Origin: Luteolibacter sp. LG18
GTDB lineage: Bacteria; Verrucomicrobiota; Verrucomicrobiia; Verrucomicrobiales; Akkermansiaceae
Direction of reading: 5' to 3'
Assembly (NCBI RefSeq): GCF_036322585.1
Contig: NZ_AP024600.1
Coordinates: 2,728,001-2,792,000 of the forward strand
Length of the DNA: 64,000 nucleotides
Position 1 is the first letter of the stretch. Every line of letters begins with the position of its first letter. Of the stretch, positions 1-8,357 are shown piece after piece. Made by a program: the position numbers and the translations under genes. A model generated the notes under the pieces. The model was not told the DNA's origin. It made no database searches and was given only the letters and a program-made list of their open reading frames with translations.

Positions 1-1092
1 GAGCAGGGTGTTCATGCCCTCGCCGGTGAAGGCGGAAACCTCGGCGAATTCGGTGTCGCCACCGAAGTCCGTGGTCTGGAGGCCGTTTTCGGCGAGCTGC
101 GTTTTCACGCGCAGGATGTTCGCGGAGGGCAGGTCGATCTTGGTGATCGCGACGATGGTGGTCTTGTTCGCGGCCTTGGCGTGTTTGATCGCTTCCAAGG
201 TCTGCGGCATGATGCCGTCGTTCGCGGCCACGACGATCACCACGATGTCGGTGATGTCCGCACCGCGGGCGCGCATGTCGGAGAAGATGGCGTGGCCCGG
301 GGTGTCCAGGAAGGTGATCGGATGGCCTTCGTGGACGATCTGGTAGGCACCGACGTGCTGCGTGATGCCACCGGCTTCACCGGCCGCCACGCGGGCATTG
401 CGGAACTTGTCGAGGAGGGTCGTCTTGCCGTGGTCGACGTGGCCCATGATCGTGACGATCGGCGGGCGCAGCTTGAGCTGGTCTTCCGGCTCCACCTTCG
501 GGGCTTCCGGCTCCTTGATGACTTCCTCCACCTTGTGGACGCCGCCGCCCTTCTCGCGCTTCTCGCGCTCGAAGCGGAACCCATGGACCTCGCACACCTT
601 GGCGGCGACTTCCGGATCGATCGGCTGGTTCGGGGCGACGAAGACGGAAAGCTTGATGAGATCCGCCATCACCTGGAACGGCTTCAGCCCGAGGCGGGCG
701 GCCAATTCGCTGACGAGGATCGGGGGCTTGATGACGACCAGCTTCGGATCGTCGATTTCCTCCTGGGCGACCGGAGCGGGTTCCGGCGCGGCCACCACCG
801 GGGCAGGGGCCGGAGCGGGTTCCGGTTCCGGAGCCTTCGCGGGAGCTTCCTCTTCGCTGAGGAGCTTGGAAATGGTCGGAAGGATCGTCTTGCCCGACTG
901 GCTCGTCTTGCGGACCTTCGGCTTCTTCTCCTCCGCGAATAGATCGAGGGCCTCCCGCTTCGCGTCATCGACGGTCTTCACCTGCGAGGCTTCCTCGCGC
1001 TGGCGTTCACGACGCGACGGCTTCTTCGGTGTCTCGATCAAATCGAGCACCTTCGGTTTTTTCTCGGGAGTCTTGTCGCTATCTTTAGGCAT
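1..1092 (-). CDS. infB: Translation initiation factor IF-2 (3' end beyond window)
   Basis: GTPase that brings initiator tRNA to the 30S subunit and promotes subunit joining. Only the first 364 residues lie in the window; the gene runs off the left edge. Residues 1-110 are a charged and then Pro/Ala-rich linker, followed by an IF-2N-like segment (about 120-190). The GTPase domain is clear: G1 GHVDHGKT at 217-224, switch [12 protein letters not shown]3 DTPGH at 263-267, and G5 SAF at about 353. G4 reads TKID (317-320) where most IF-2 proteins have NKxD. The ATG at 1092 follows nusA by 69 bp on the same strand, the conserved nusA-infB order. The N-terminal extension is short compared with E. coli IF-2. 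Confidence 0.96.
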   Translation of the reverse strand, partial: MPKDSDKTPEKKPKVLDLIETPKKPSRRERQREEASQVKTVDDAKREALDLFAEEKKPKVRKTSQSGKTILPTISKLLSEEEAPAKAPEPEPAPAPAPVVAAPEPAPVAQEEIDDPKLVVIKPPILVSELAARLGLKPFQVMADLIKLSVFVAPNQPIDPEVAAKVCEVHGFRFEREKREKGGGVHKVEEVIKEPEAPKVEPEDQLKLRPPIVTIMGHVDHGKTTLLDKFRNARVAAGEAGGITQHVGAYQIVHEGHPITFLDTPGHAIFSDMRARGADITDIVVIVVAANDGIMPQTLEAIKHAKAANKTTIVAITKIDLPSANILRVKTQLAENGLQTTDFGGDTEFAEVSAFTGEGMNTLL

Positions 1093-1161
1093 CAAAGGGT
1101 CCTACTGGTTCTGCTGAGGTCGGAATCGGGCGGGGAAGGAAAAGGGAATGCGTCTTTCAGA

Positions 1162-2424
1162 TCAGGCACCGGCGAGTTCGCGGGCCTTCTCGAGGATGGT
1201 CTCGGCCTCGTCGTCGGAGATGCCGAGCGCGCTGGCGATGTAGTCCGCCGGCATGTCGATGACCATCTCGGCGGTGGCGCCGCCGGCGAAGGTGAGTTTC
1301 TCGGCGAGTTCGTCGGTCAGGCCGAGCTGTTCGCCCAAGGTGTGGGCGGCCCCGCCGATCTTGGCCTTGAGCTGCTCCTCCTTGGTCTCGTCCTTGCGGA
1401 CCTGCACGTCCCAGCCCATCAGGCGGGAGGTGAGGCGGGCGTTCTGGCCCTTGCGGCCGATGGCCTTGCTGAGGTCGGCTTCATCGACGGTGACGTGGAC
1501 CACCTTGCCGGTCTCGTCGACCGAGATGGAGCGGATTTCCGCGGGCTTGAGGGCTTCCTTCACGAACTCGCGGGGATCCTCGCTCCAGCGGATGATGTCG
1601 ACCTTCTCGTTGTTCAGCTCGCGGACGATGTTCTTCACGCGCGCGCCGCGCAGGCCCACGCAGGCACCGACGGGGTCGACCTTCGTGTCATTGCTCCAGA
1701 CGGCGATCTTGGTGCGGAAACCGGCTTCGCGGGCCACGCCGCGGATCTCCACGGTGCGGTCGGAAATTTCGTTCACTTCGGCTTCGAACAGGCGGCGGAC
1801 GAAGTTCGGGTGGCTGCGGGAGAGGATGATCTCCGGGCCGCGGCCTTCGTTTTCCACCGCCAGCACGTAGGCGCGGATGCGGTCGCCGATGTTGTAGTCC
1901 TCGCCCTGCACTCGCTCGCGGTTCGGCATGATGCCCTCGAACTTGCCGAGGTCGATCATGACGTCGTTGCGCTCGAAGCGGCGGACGGTGCCCGAGACGA
2001 TGTCGCCGGCACGGTCCTTGAACTCCTCGTAAATCATCTCCTTCTCCGCCTGGCGGAGGCGCTGCATCATCGTCTGCTTCGCGGTCTGCACGGCGATGCG
2101 GCCGAAGTCCTTCGGCGTGACGTCGAATTCCATCAGGTCGCCGGCCTGCGAGCCCGGCTTCTTCTTCTCGGCGAGCTTCAGCGGGACCTGGTTGAACTTG
2201 TCGCTGTATTCCTCATCGGTGACCACGGCGAGGCTGGCCCAGATGCGGGTCTCGCCCTTGCGCGTGTTCACATCGGCGCGCAGCGTCTCGATCGCCTCGG
2301 CCCCGGGGACCATCTTGCGGTAGGCGGAGATGAAGGCGTACTCGAGCGCGGCGACGACCTTGTCCCGGTCGATGCCTTTTTCCTTCTCGTAGTAGTCGAT
2401 GAGGGCGACGATGTCGTTGGTCAT
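1162..2424 (-). CDS. nusA: Transcription termination/antitermination factor NusA
   Basis: RNA-polymerase-associated factor acting in pausing, termination and antitermination. The 420-residue product has the usual order: N-terminal RNAP-binding domain (1-125), S1 domain (about 130-200, with GTVRRFERNDVMIDLGKFEG), and two KH domains (about 200-345, with GxxG loops such as VGLRGARV and IGRKGQNA). It ends with one helix-hairpin-helix-like segment (ALGISDDEAETILEKAREL) and lacks the two acidic repeats of E. coli NusA, which is usual outside gammaproteobacteria. The start is placed at the ATG that begins MTNDIVALIDYYEKEKGI; an in-frame extension to 2469 is possible but adds a non-conserved leader. 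infB follows 69 bp downstream. No rimP precedes it; the upstream gene is divergent. Confidence 0.96.
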   Translation of the reverse strand: MTNDIVALIDYYEKEKGIDRDKVVAALEYAFISAYRKMVPGAEAIETLRADVNTRKGETRIWASLAVVTDEEYSDKFNQVPLKLAEKKKPGSQAGDLMEFDVTPKDFGRIAVQTAKQTMMQRLRQAEKEMIYEEFKDRAGDIVSGTVRRFERNDVMIDLGKFEGIMPNRERVQGEDYNIGDRIRAYVLAVENEGRGPEIILSRSHPNFVRRLFEAEVNEISDRTVEIRGVAREAGFRTKIAVWSNDTKVDPVGACVGLRGARVKNIVRELNNEKVDIIRWSEDPREFVKEALKPAEIRSISVDETGKVVHVTVDEADLSKAIGRKGQNARLTSRLMGWDVQVRKDETKEEQLKAKIGGAAHTLGEQLGLTDELAEKLTFAGGATAEMVIDMPADYIASALGISDDEAETILEKARELAGA

Positions 2425-2472
2425 GGCGGGCGGTGATGGAATCGGCGCTTGAGACACCTCTAGACGCAAAAG

Positions 2473-2490
2473 AGTGGGTGAAGACCCACT
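2473..2490. other. Short perfect hairpin in the nusA/HAD divergent region
   Basis: AGTGGGT-GAAG-ACCCACT forms a 7-bp stem with a GAAG loop, 49 bp upstream of the nusA ATG. It could be a structured leader of the nusA-infB transcript or chance. A second inverted repeat, TGCGGG/CCCGCA at 2513-2526, has only a 2-nt spacer. No T-tract follows either, so they are not called terminators. Confidence 0.3.
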
Positions 2491-2617
2491 CCTTACTCAC
2501 GTCAGAAGCTTGTGCGGGCACCCGCATAGCTTGGAAATCCTTGACATGCAAGTGGAATCTAGGCTTGAGCGGGAAGGGGGATTGGCGCGCGGCCCCGCTT
2601 GCGCTAGGGCTGGCGGG

Positions 2618-3295
2618 GTGATCCGAACGATCTTTTTCGATGCCGCAGGCACCCTGATCGAGCCCGCCGAACCGGTCGCCGCGGTCTACGTGCGACATTT
2701 CGCCGCGGCTGGCTGGGAGGTGTCCGAGGCTGCCGTGAAGGGGGCCTTCCGGACCGTCTTCGCCACCCTGCCGCCCCCGGCCTATGCCGCCGCCGCGGAC
2801 GGAGACTCCGCCGAGCGAGCCTGGTGGCGATCGGTGGTCGAGGAAACCGCGCGGGCCTCCGGGATCGAGGCGACCGGTGGGGAGTTCGATGCCTGTTTCG
2901 CGAACCTGTTCGCCCACTACGCGAGCGGCGAGGCATGGACGGTGTTTCCGGAGGTCCGGGAAGTCCTCGCCCGGTTACGGGAGGAGGGATGCCGGCTCGC
3001 CGTGGTGTCGAACTTCGATCGCCGCCTGCACGGCATTCTCGCCGACTTTGGCTTGGACCGGGAGTTCGAGGTGGTGGTCACCTCGGCCGACGCGGGAGCG
3101 CGCAAGCCTGATGCCGCCATCTTCCGGCACGCGCTCGCGGCGATGGTGGCCCGGCCTTCCGATACCGTCCACATCGGCGACCACGGCCTCGCCGATGGGG
3201 AGGGGGCGGCGGCGGTGGGGATCGAGGCGTTCGTGCTGGATCGACCGCGGACCACGTTGATTGACGCTTTGGGGTGGCTGCGGTTGAAAAACTGA
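2618..3295 (+). CDS. HAD-superfamily hydrolase (subfamily IA, HDHD3-like)
   Basis: Predicted cytoplasmic phosphatase or dehalogenase-like hydrolase of 225 residues. Motif I is FFDAAGTLIE: the first Asp of the DxDxT pattern is kept, but the second is Ala, as in several HDHD3-like members that use DAxGT. Motif II is SNF, motif III is RKPD, and motif IV is HIGDHGLADGEGA. The helical cap lies between about residues 20 and 95. The start is a GTG placed directly before the first conserved strand; an ATG-like start at 2474 would add 48 non-conserved residues across a hairpin. It is divergent from nusA and lies 65 bp before tRNA-Lys. Substrate unknown; without the second motif-I Asp, phosphatase activity may be weak. 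Confidence 0.85.
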   Translation: MIRTIFFDAAGTLIEPAEPVAAVYVRHFAAAGWEVSEAAVKGAFRTVFATLPPPAYAAAADGDSAERAWWRSVVEETARASGIEATGGEFDACFANLFAHYASGEAWTVFPEVREVLARLREEGCRLAVVSNFDRRLHGILADFGLDREFEVVVTSADAGARKPDAAIFRHALAAMVARPSDTVHIGDHGLADGEGAAAVGIEAFVLDRPRTTLIDALGWLRLKN

Positions 3296-3306
3296 GCGAA
3301 AATATC

Positions 3307-3333
3307 TTGCCAATTCGGTCCGGGTCCCATACT
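3307..3333 (+). promoter_or_regulatory. Possible tRNA-Lys promoter
   Basis: TTGCCA (3307-3312) and CATACT (3328-3333) resemble -35 and -10 boxes with a 15-bp spacer, ending 27 bp before the tRNA. The spacing is short, so this is tentative. Confidence 0.3.
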
Positions 3334-3360
3334 CCGGCGCCCGCCCGAAGCGGAAAACCT

Positions 3361-3432
3361 GCGAGGATAGCTCAGCGGTAGAGCAGTTGGCTTTTAACCA
3401 ATTGGTCCTGGGTTCAAATCCCAGTCCTCGTA
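3361..3432 (+). tRNA. tRNA-Lys (UUU anticodon)
   Basis: A full cloverleaf can be folded by eye. The acceptor stem GCGAGGA pairs with TCCTCGT (one G-U at 1:72); D-arm GCTC/GAGC; anticodon stem GTTGG/CCAAT with loop CTTTTAA, giving anticodon TTT; T-arm CTGGG-TTCAAAT-CCCAG; discriminator A. The 3' CCA is not encoded and would be added by CCA transferase. An excisionase-like gene starts 89 bp downstream and accessory genes follow, so the 3' half may be an integration site. Confidence 0.97.
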
Positions 3433-3521
3433 CTTTTAATTTCAGTGATTTGTGGATTTCGGGTTTCCCCGCGCTGCCCGAATCCTGCCTGAATCAGCCG
3501 AACCTAGGCATCTCCAGCGTA

Positions 3522-3974
3522 ATGGATCCGTCGGCTTCCTCTTCAGCGCTCAAGACCGCGACCGAGATCGCGGCCTACTTCAACGTCGATCCCCGCACCA
3601 TCCACTACTGGGCAGCGAACGGCACGATCCCGGTGGCCTTCCGCAAGGACAAGGTGGTTCGCTTTCGCTTGGAGGACGTCCTCGCGTCAAATCAGGCACC
3701 TCCCATGCAAATGGCTGTGGCGCTCGCTACTCGTCCTGATGAAGAGCGGTCTGTTGAACTGGTTATCCTAGCCCTAAGCCTGGTGCTTGGTCCCGAGTTT
3801 CCACGGATTCCTGCGGTGGACCTCGATGGCTTGACCATGGGCGAAGTCGAAGAGATCCAAGCTCATTGCTCCGCTTTCCAAACCGACTTGAGTGGCTTGG
3901 CAACGTTCGAAGAAAGGGCGCACTACGCCGAGGGCATCATCGAAGGGGCTAGAGCCGCTGCATCAGTGCTCTAG
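3522..3974 (+). CDS. Excisionase/MerR-like helix-turn-helix protein
   Basis: A 150-residue protein. Residues about 10-55 form a winged HTH_17-type DNA-binding domain: TATEIAAYFNVDPRTIHYWAANGTIP, then an RFRLEDV wing as in excisionase-family proteins. The rest (60-150) is acidic and helical with no family I recognise. The start is the ATG at 3522; the longer frame overlaps the tRNA gene and is rejected. It is the first gene after tRNA-Lys, the position expected for a recombination directionality factor or small regulator of an integrated element, but no integrase lies beside it. It could equally be an ordinary transcription factor. Confidence 0.7.
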   Translation: MDPSASSSALKTATEIAAYFNVDPRTIHYWAANGTIPVAFRKDKVVRFRLEDVLASNQAPPMQMAVALATRPDEERSVELVILALSLVLGPEFPRIPAVDLDGLTMGEVEEIQAHCSAFQTDLSGLATFEERAHYAEGIIEGARAAASVL

Positions 3975-4564
3975 GTGAGGCCTCTAGGAGGCCGCTTGCC
4001 TCCGGTTGCTTTCGCCGCCCTTGGGAAGCTGCGCTCTGGAGTCCGGGCAGCCGATTTTCGGTGATTTGGCGGCTTCGTCACCGTGCGACACCAAGAAAGA
4101 GTCGAGGTGCCTTCTTCGCATCCTGTTGATAATGAGTGGTCGTTTTTCGATGTGTATCAAAATGGAGCTTTAGCAAGAGGGGGGTCAGTCTAGATTTTTG
4201 ATACACAATTTGGGTTGTTTATCAATGGGTTACGTCGAAATCGTGTATCACAAAACCTTCGTGGCTTTTGATACATGGGGGGCTTGAACGAAATCGTCTC
4301 GATTTCCTAGGCGGGCGGGGGCGTGCGACTCCTGCGCCACACACGGAGCACCCAGGCTTCAAGAAGGCCTCACGATTCCGCCGAAATCTGCTGCGACTCT
4401 TCCAAACGGCCCAGCTTGAGCCCCGCGCGCGAAAATTTTTTTCTGCCAGACCAACTACCCGAGGAAGTCCCTGGATGCCCGATGAGGTTTGGGCGTTGTT
4501 TGTGTAATATATTGGTTGTGAAATAATTATGGACTTGGCGGTGGGCGTTGGTAGCAGAAGCCGC
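3975..4564. other. 590-bp intergenic stretch with TGTATCAAAA repeats
   Basis: No convincing gene. It holds the repeat cluster annotated at 4153-4276 and an AT-rich stretch (about 4495-4530, TGTGTAATATATTGG) that probably includes the promoter of the next gene. Short frames here lack any recognisable protein. Confidence 0.6.
4153..4276. repeat. Four alternating TGTATCAAAA / TTTTGATACA boxes
   Basis: TGTATCAAAA at 4153-4162 (+), TTTTGATACACA at 4196-4207 (-), GTGTATCACAAAA from 4243 (+), and TTTTGATACAT at 4266-4276 (-). The alternating orientation makes nested inverted repeats. A degenerate TTTATCA lies at about 4218. They sit between the excisionase-like gene and the DUF5131 gene. Such an array may be an operator, a recombinase arm-type site set or replication iterons; the sequence does not decide which. 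Confidence 0.6.
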
Positions 4565-5653
4565 ATGTCCAAAACCAGTATTCAGTGGTGCGATGATTCG
4601 TCGAATCCCGTCATGGGCTGCGAAGGCTGCCCGCTTTTTCCAACGCCCCAGAAGGTCGCCGCGGCGGTGCTCAAAGAGCTCCTGGTCTTTGATCTGCCTC
4701 GCCAGCAGTTGAAGGAGTTGGTCGACGGGGAGTTTGGTGGGCGGCCCTTGTCCCGCCTCTACACGGATCGACGTCAGATCGCGGTGAAGATCGTCAAGCG
4801 TTTGAAGTCCCTTGGTGCCACCCTCAACGGGCTACGGGACATCATCTGGCGGGCCATCGCGTCCGCGGTCCGTTGCTACGCCGCAAACCTGCACTTGCGG
4901 TGGAGCTCCAAGCCCGATGGCCGGCGTGGCAACCCGGGCTTCGCGCCTTGGTTCGAGGAGCTGACCCTGTTCCCCGGCCGGATGGCGAAGACCGCCAAGC
5001 AGCCTTCCTTGAAGGGAGGCGCTCGACCTTCCAAGCCGTGGCTGGATGGGATGCCTCGGCTGGTCTTCGTCTCGGATATGGGAGATGCCCTCTCCAAGGG
5101 GGTTTCGTTCGACTACCTCAAGGCCGAGATCATCGATGCCGTGGTGAGCCGCGAGGGACGCAGACATGTGTGGCTGTGGCTGACGAAGCGACCGAAGCGC
5201 ATGGCCGCCTTCGCCGCCTGGCTGCGGCTGCGAGGAATGGAGTGGCCCGAAAACCTGGTGCCGATGACTTCGGTCCTGGATGCCAAGATGGCCGTCCACG
5301 TGAAGTACCTCCGCGAGATTCCCGCCAAGATCAGGGGCCTCAGTGTCGAGCCCTTGTGGGGGCCGGTGGAGTTGGATTTGAGGGGGATCGATTGGGTCAT
5401 CGTCGGGGGGGAATCCGGGCCTTATGCCAAGGAGTTCCATCTGGAGTGGGCCAGGGCGCTCCGTGACCAGTGCCGCCGCGAGGGCAAGGCCTTCTTCCTC
5501 AAACAACTCGGTCGTAGGCCTGTGGACGGTGGCAGTTCCCTGAGCCTGAAGGATCCCCATGGAGGGGATTGGTCCGAATGGCCGGAGGACCTCCGGATTC
5601 GCGAGATGCCTCCGGGCTTTCACGACATGGAGGAAATCCAGATCGAAATCTGA
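4565..5653 (+). CDS. DUF5131 / phage Gp37-Gp68-like protein with interrupted Cys cluster
   Basis: A 362-residue protein recognisable as DUF5131 (Gp37/Gp68), a radical-SAM-like family common in phages and mobile islands. Family motifs seen: TSIQWCDDSSNPVMGC at the N-terminus, VFVSDMGDAL, WLTKRPKRM, SVEPLWGPV, WVIVGGESGP, and ALRDQCRREGKAFFLKQLG. The canonical N-terminal cluster (NPxxGC..SPGC..CYA) is interrupted here: C19 and C22 are followed by about 80 inserted residues before C104-Y-A. The start chosen is ATG 4565 (MSKTSIQW), matching family N-termini; an upstream ATG at 4529 adds 12 residues. Biochemical role is unknown; members often neighbour TcmP-type methyltransferase-like proteins, not seen here. 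Confidence 0.78.
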   Translation: MSKTSIQWCDDSSNPVMGCEGCPLFPTPQKVAAAVLKELLVFDLPRQQLKELVDGEFGGRPLSRLYTDRRQIAVKIVKRLKSLGATLNGLRDIIWRAIASAVRCYAANLHLRWSSKPDGRRGNPGFAPWFEELTLFPGRMAKTAKQPSLKGGARPSKPWLDGMPRLVFVSDMGDALSKGVSFDYLKAEIIDAVVSREGRRHVWLWLTKRPKRMAAFAAWLRLRGMEWPENLVPMTSVLDAKMAVHVKYLREIPAKIRGLSVEPLWGPVELDLRGIDWVIVGGESGPYAKEFHLEWARALRDQCRREGKAFFLKQLGRRPVDGGSSLSLKDPHGGDWSEWPEDLRIREMPPGFHDMEEIQIEI

Positions 5654-5951
5654 AACCGGACGGGCGGACGCTCGTGGCGCGATCAGGGAGTCCGTGTGGT
5701 GGGAACCCGGGTGTCGGGTTCCTCCGCTCGGGCTTCTTGTCTCTTTCCCTGATACCGCAGCCGTGTTTGAAGGCCACCAGCGGATCCTCCGGGTAGAACT
5801 TTACAGGGCGATCGGAGGTGGCCAGCCAGCCGCCGGGAGTCTTGAGTGTTCCTGTCCCGATCAAGTGATCAGGGGCCTGCCGCACAGACCCCAAGCGGAA
5901 TCACGAACTGCACCGCGCCCATATTTCCAAGTCGAACCAGTCGCAACGCAC
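5654..5951. other. Intergenic, 298 bp, nothing recognised
   Basis: A plus-strand frame stays open from 5559 through this stretch into the next gene, but its translation overlaps DUF5131 and is compositionally unlike the conserved part downstream. No RNA gene, repeat or terminator was seen. Confidence 0.4.
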
Positions 5952-6713
5952 ATGTTCACTCACCCAAGACTGCCTCATATGATCGGCCTTCCCCCGAAGG
6001 GGCGGGCCTGCCCGCTCACCGGGCTTCCTCGGACCTCGTTGGAGACGTTGGTCAACCCGGCAAAGGCGGAAGGGAAAACGTGGATGGCGGGAGGACATCG
6101 GCGGATTGATCTCCGCTTTCTTCTCCGGTTTTTGCTCAAGCACGGTGTGGCGCGCGGTGGGTTTAAGACGGAGCTTGAGGCCCTATGTGCGGCGGAGTCG
6201 GTGTTTTCGCCCGTGCCTGCGGATATGTCCCGATACGAATCCGGTGCCACTCCCAGGGACAACGCGATGCCCCTCTTCGTGCGCATTCCCGGGCGTGGCG
6301 AACCCTGTCCGGTTTCAGACTTTACCAAGACCAAGATGAATCAGCTTCTCGCCGACGTGGGCGAGCCGATCTCTTCGCTATCGATTTCCTTGGCTGGAAT
6401 CGGCACGACGGGAGGCGGAAAAAGAGGCACCCGGTTGATCAGCACCTATTCGCTGCTGAAATACCAGTTGCAGCCTGGCAGGTTGCCCTTTCCGACCGTT
6501 GAGCAGTTACGATCCCAGCTTGCAAGGCACCCGGTGGATGTCGCGATACGGGAGGGAGCCAAATCCACCCGCAAAATGGAGAAATCCGGGTTGGCTCCAG
6601 TGGGAGAGCTGCAGGTGATCCTCACCCCTCATAGTCCCAGCGACGAGAGCTGGATGGATGCTGAAACGTTGGCTGCCATCGAAGAGCATCTAGGGTCGGG
6701 AGAAGTGGACTGA
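5952..6713 (+). CDS. Tandem helix-turn-helix protein (CPxTGLxR-type)
   Basis: A 253-residue protein with two copies of a small DNA-binding module. Copy 1 (about 18-75) has CPLTGLPRTSLETL and then IDLRFLLRFL. Copy 2 (about 117-175) has CPVSDFTKTKMNQLL and then KRGTRLISTYSLLKYQL. This CPxTGLxRxxLxxL...GTRLIxxxSLLxYL pattern occurs in short HTH proteins of Planctomycetes and Verrucomicrobia. A C-terminal tail of about 75 residues follows. The start is uncertain: ATG 5952 and ATG 5979 both sit before copy 1, and neither has a good ribosome site. It precedes the putative replication gene by about 100 bp, so it may be its regulator. Confidence 0.6.
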   Translation: MFTHPRLPHMIGLPPKGRACPLTGLPRTSLETLVNPAKAEGKTWMAGGHRRIDLRFLLRFLLKHGVARGGFKTELEALCAAESVFSPVPADMSRYESGATPRDNAMPLFVRIPGRGEPCPVSDFTKTKMNQLLADVGEPISSLSISLAGIGTTGGGKRGTRLISTYSLLKYQLQPGRLPFPTVEQLRSQLARHPVDVAIREGAKSTRKMEKSGLAPVGELQVILTPHSPSDESWMDAETLAAIEEHLGSGEVD

Positions 6714-6816
6714 AGACCCAGTTTTCCGGGTTGTAGTAGTAGTTACCCGAGGATGAGTGGTTTTTTCCGCACGCACCCGCTTCAAGCCGTATCCGAAGTC
6801 ACCCCTGACCCCGATC

Positions 6817-8061
6817 ATGGACCAAGCCGTTATTCATACCCCCCGCCTGCGTGTCCGCCCGGAGGTGGTGTCCCGCCATCCTGAGTTCACCGACACGTTG
6901 GCGGAGGTGGGCAGGTTCCAAGTGACCAGGAACGAGGAGGCAGGATCGGAGTGGCTGAACGTGAAGGTGGGTCCCGGCATCGGGGCCCGCCTCAACGTGA
7001 AGCAGGTGAGGGGCGACTTTCATTGCAATGAGATCCACCTGTTCACTCCGCATTGGATCTACGGACACAACTGCGGGGTGATTGCCGATCACCAGACCCT
7101 CCTGCTCGCTCTCCACCGCTACCACCGGGTGGTTTCCTCTCTGGTCGAGGATGGGGCCGAGCATCGGGTGCTGCCGGGGCTAGGAGAGGACAACGACAGC
7201 CATTGGCAGATGGTCGAGTTCCCGATGCACGTCGCTGACCCCGGATTCCGGCTGCTCAGGGCGTTTGAGCGGATTTCCCACGACAATATCCAAGGCTCTC
7301 CGTCGGTCACTCCGGGGTACCTGGTTGCGCTGAATGGAACGGATCTGAGGATCAAGGCCTACGACAAGGTGGCCCAGAAGAGCGGGGCGCGGAGCGTGGG
7401 ACCGGACCCGGTTCTGAGGATCGAGGTGATCTGGCGCGAGAGCGTCCTGGCGGGGTATCTGGACGCTGCCCAGCGGGGCAAGGAGAAGGCGGGACGCCCT
7501 TGGGAGCCATGGGCGCAGGGATTCTCCTTCGAGACCCTGTATCGGGCGTTCCGGAAGGTGCTGCTGGAGTCACGGGGCGTGTTCATTCCGATGTATCCGG
7601 AGGAGCCCACGGAGAAACTGTCCCGCGTGCTGGCGAAGGTGCATTCGGTGACCGGCCTGCCGCTCTCCCAAATCGAGGAGATGCTGAGGGTGGAGGATGG
7701 TTCCAAGGGCGGCCGCACCACCCGTGACAACATGAAACGGATCCGGGAGTTGGTTGCCCGGGAGACCCGTCTGCAACTTGAAGATTTCCTGCCGGAGGGA
7801 GGTGTCATGGATCCTCCCGTCATCCAACTGCCCCGGGAGGACGCAAAGTTCCGGAAGCTCCAGATGTCCATGGGGCATATCGACCCGCGCATCCGGCAGG
7901 CGTACCACGATGGCAATTGCAGGGACTCGGCCAACTGGCAGCCCTTGCCGAATGATGGGGCGTTCCTTTGGACGGGGCCCCGCGGCGACAAGTATTTCGA
8001 TCACCCTACGTCCCAGGTGGCGAAAGGGGCCCCCAAGGAGTCCACTCGGAACCGAGCGTAG
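6817..8061 (+). CDS. Putative replication-initiation-like protein
   Basis: A 414-residue protein without signal peptide or membrane segment. The middle third (FRLLRAFERISHDN, LVALNGTDLRIKAYDKVAQ, VLRIEVIWRESVLAGYL) resembles the body of rolling-circle initiators of the phage II/X and Rep_trans type, where a y-D-K motif and an LRxE strand recur. I do not see a clear HUH motif or an assigned catalytic Tyr, so the call is tentative. The C-terminal 110 residues are polar and may be DNA-binding. The start is ATG 6817 (MDQAVIHTPRLRV); an in-frame start at 6757 is possible. An unusual GC-rich, repeat-laden 296-bp region follows directly. An unrelated phage-like protein is the alternative. Confidence 0.4.
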   Translation: MDQAVIHTPRLRVRPEVVSRHPEFTDTLAEVGRFQVTRNEEAGSEWLNVKVGPGIGARLNVKQVRGDFHCNEIHLFTPHWIYGHNCGVIADHQTLLLALHRYHRVVSSLVEDGAEHRVLPGLGEDNDSHWQMVEFPMHVADPGFRLLRAFERISHDNIQGSPSVTPGYLVALNGTDLRIKAYDKVAQKSGARSVGPDPVLRIEVIWRESVLAGYLDAAQRGKEKAGRPWEPWAQGFSFETLYRAFRKVLLESRGVFIPMYPEEPTEKLSRVLAKVHSVTGLPLSQIEEMLRVEDGSKGGRTTRDNMKRIRELVARETRLQLEDFLPEGGVMDPPVIQLPREDAKFRKLQMSMGHIDPRIRQAYHDGNCRDSANWQPLPNDGAFLWTGPRGDKYFDHPTSQVAKGAPKESTRNRA

Positions 8062-8357
8062 CGCGCAGCGAAGCAAGCGCGAAGCGATGGTTCCCGCCGC
8101 AGCCCCCGAGCGCGTAGCAGTCGCGTCGCGGTCGTGCGTGGGGACGGGGAGGTTACGCGCAGCGTGAGCTCCCCGGCTCACCGCACAAGCGCTGGCCCCG
8201 AAGGGGTGAACGACAGAGAACGCGGATGCAGTTGCGCTATCGGGCTGCGGTAAACCGGACTCCAGGAGGGCCGGGAGGGCCCGCAATTCCACTGCTCCCG
8301 GTGTCATCAGGATTTGGAAGGGCGGCTTTTATCGCCCTGATCAGACCCTGAATAACC
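8062..8357. other. GC-rich non-coding region with short repeats, candidate origin
   Basis: Dense short repeats of GCGAAGC/GCGCAGC type (8052-8095), a run of GGGCC/GGCCC (about 8265-8282) and a hairpin AGGGCG-GCTTTTAT-CGCCCT (8319-8338). No credible gene. Position after a replication-like gene suggests an origin or a regulatory leader, but nothing here proves it. Confidence 0.35.

Noticed and set aside
1342..2436. 364-codon plus-strand open frame
   Set aside because: Antisense of nusA; the sense frame has all NusA domains.
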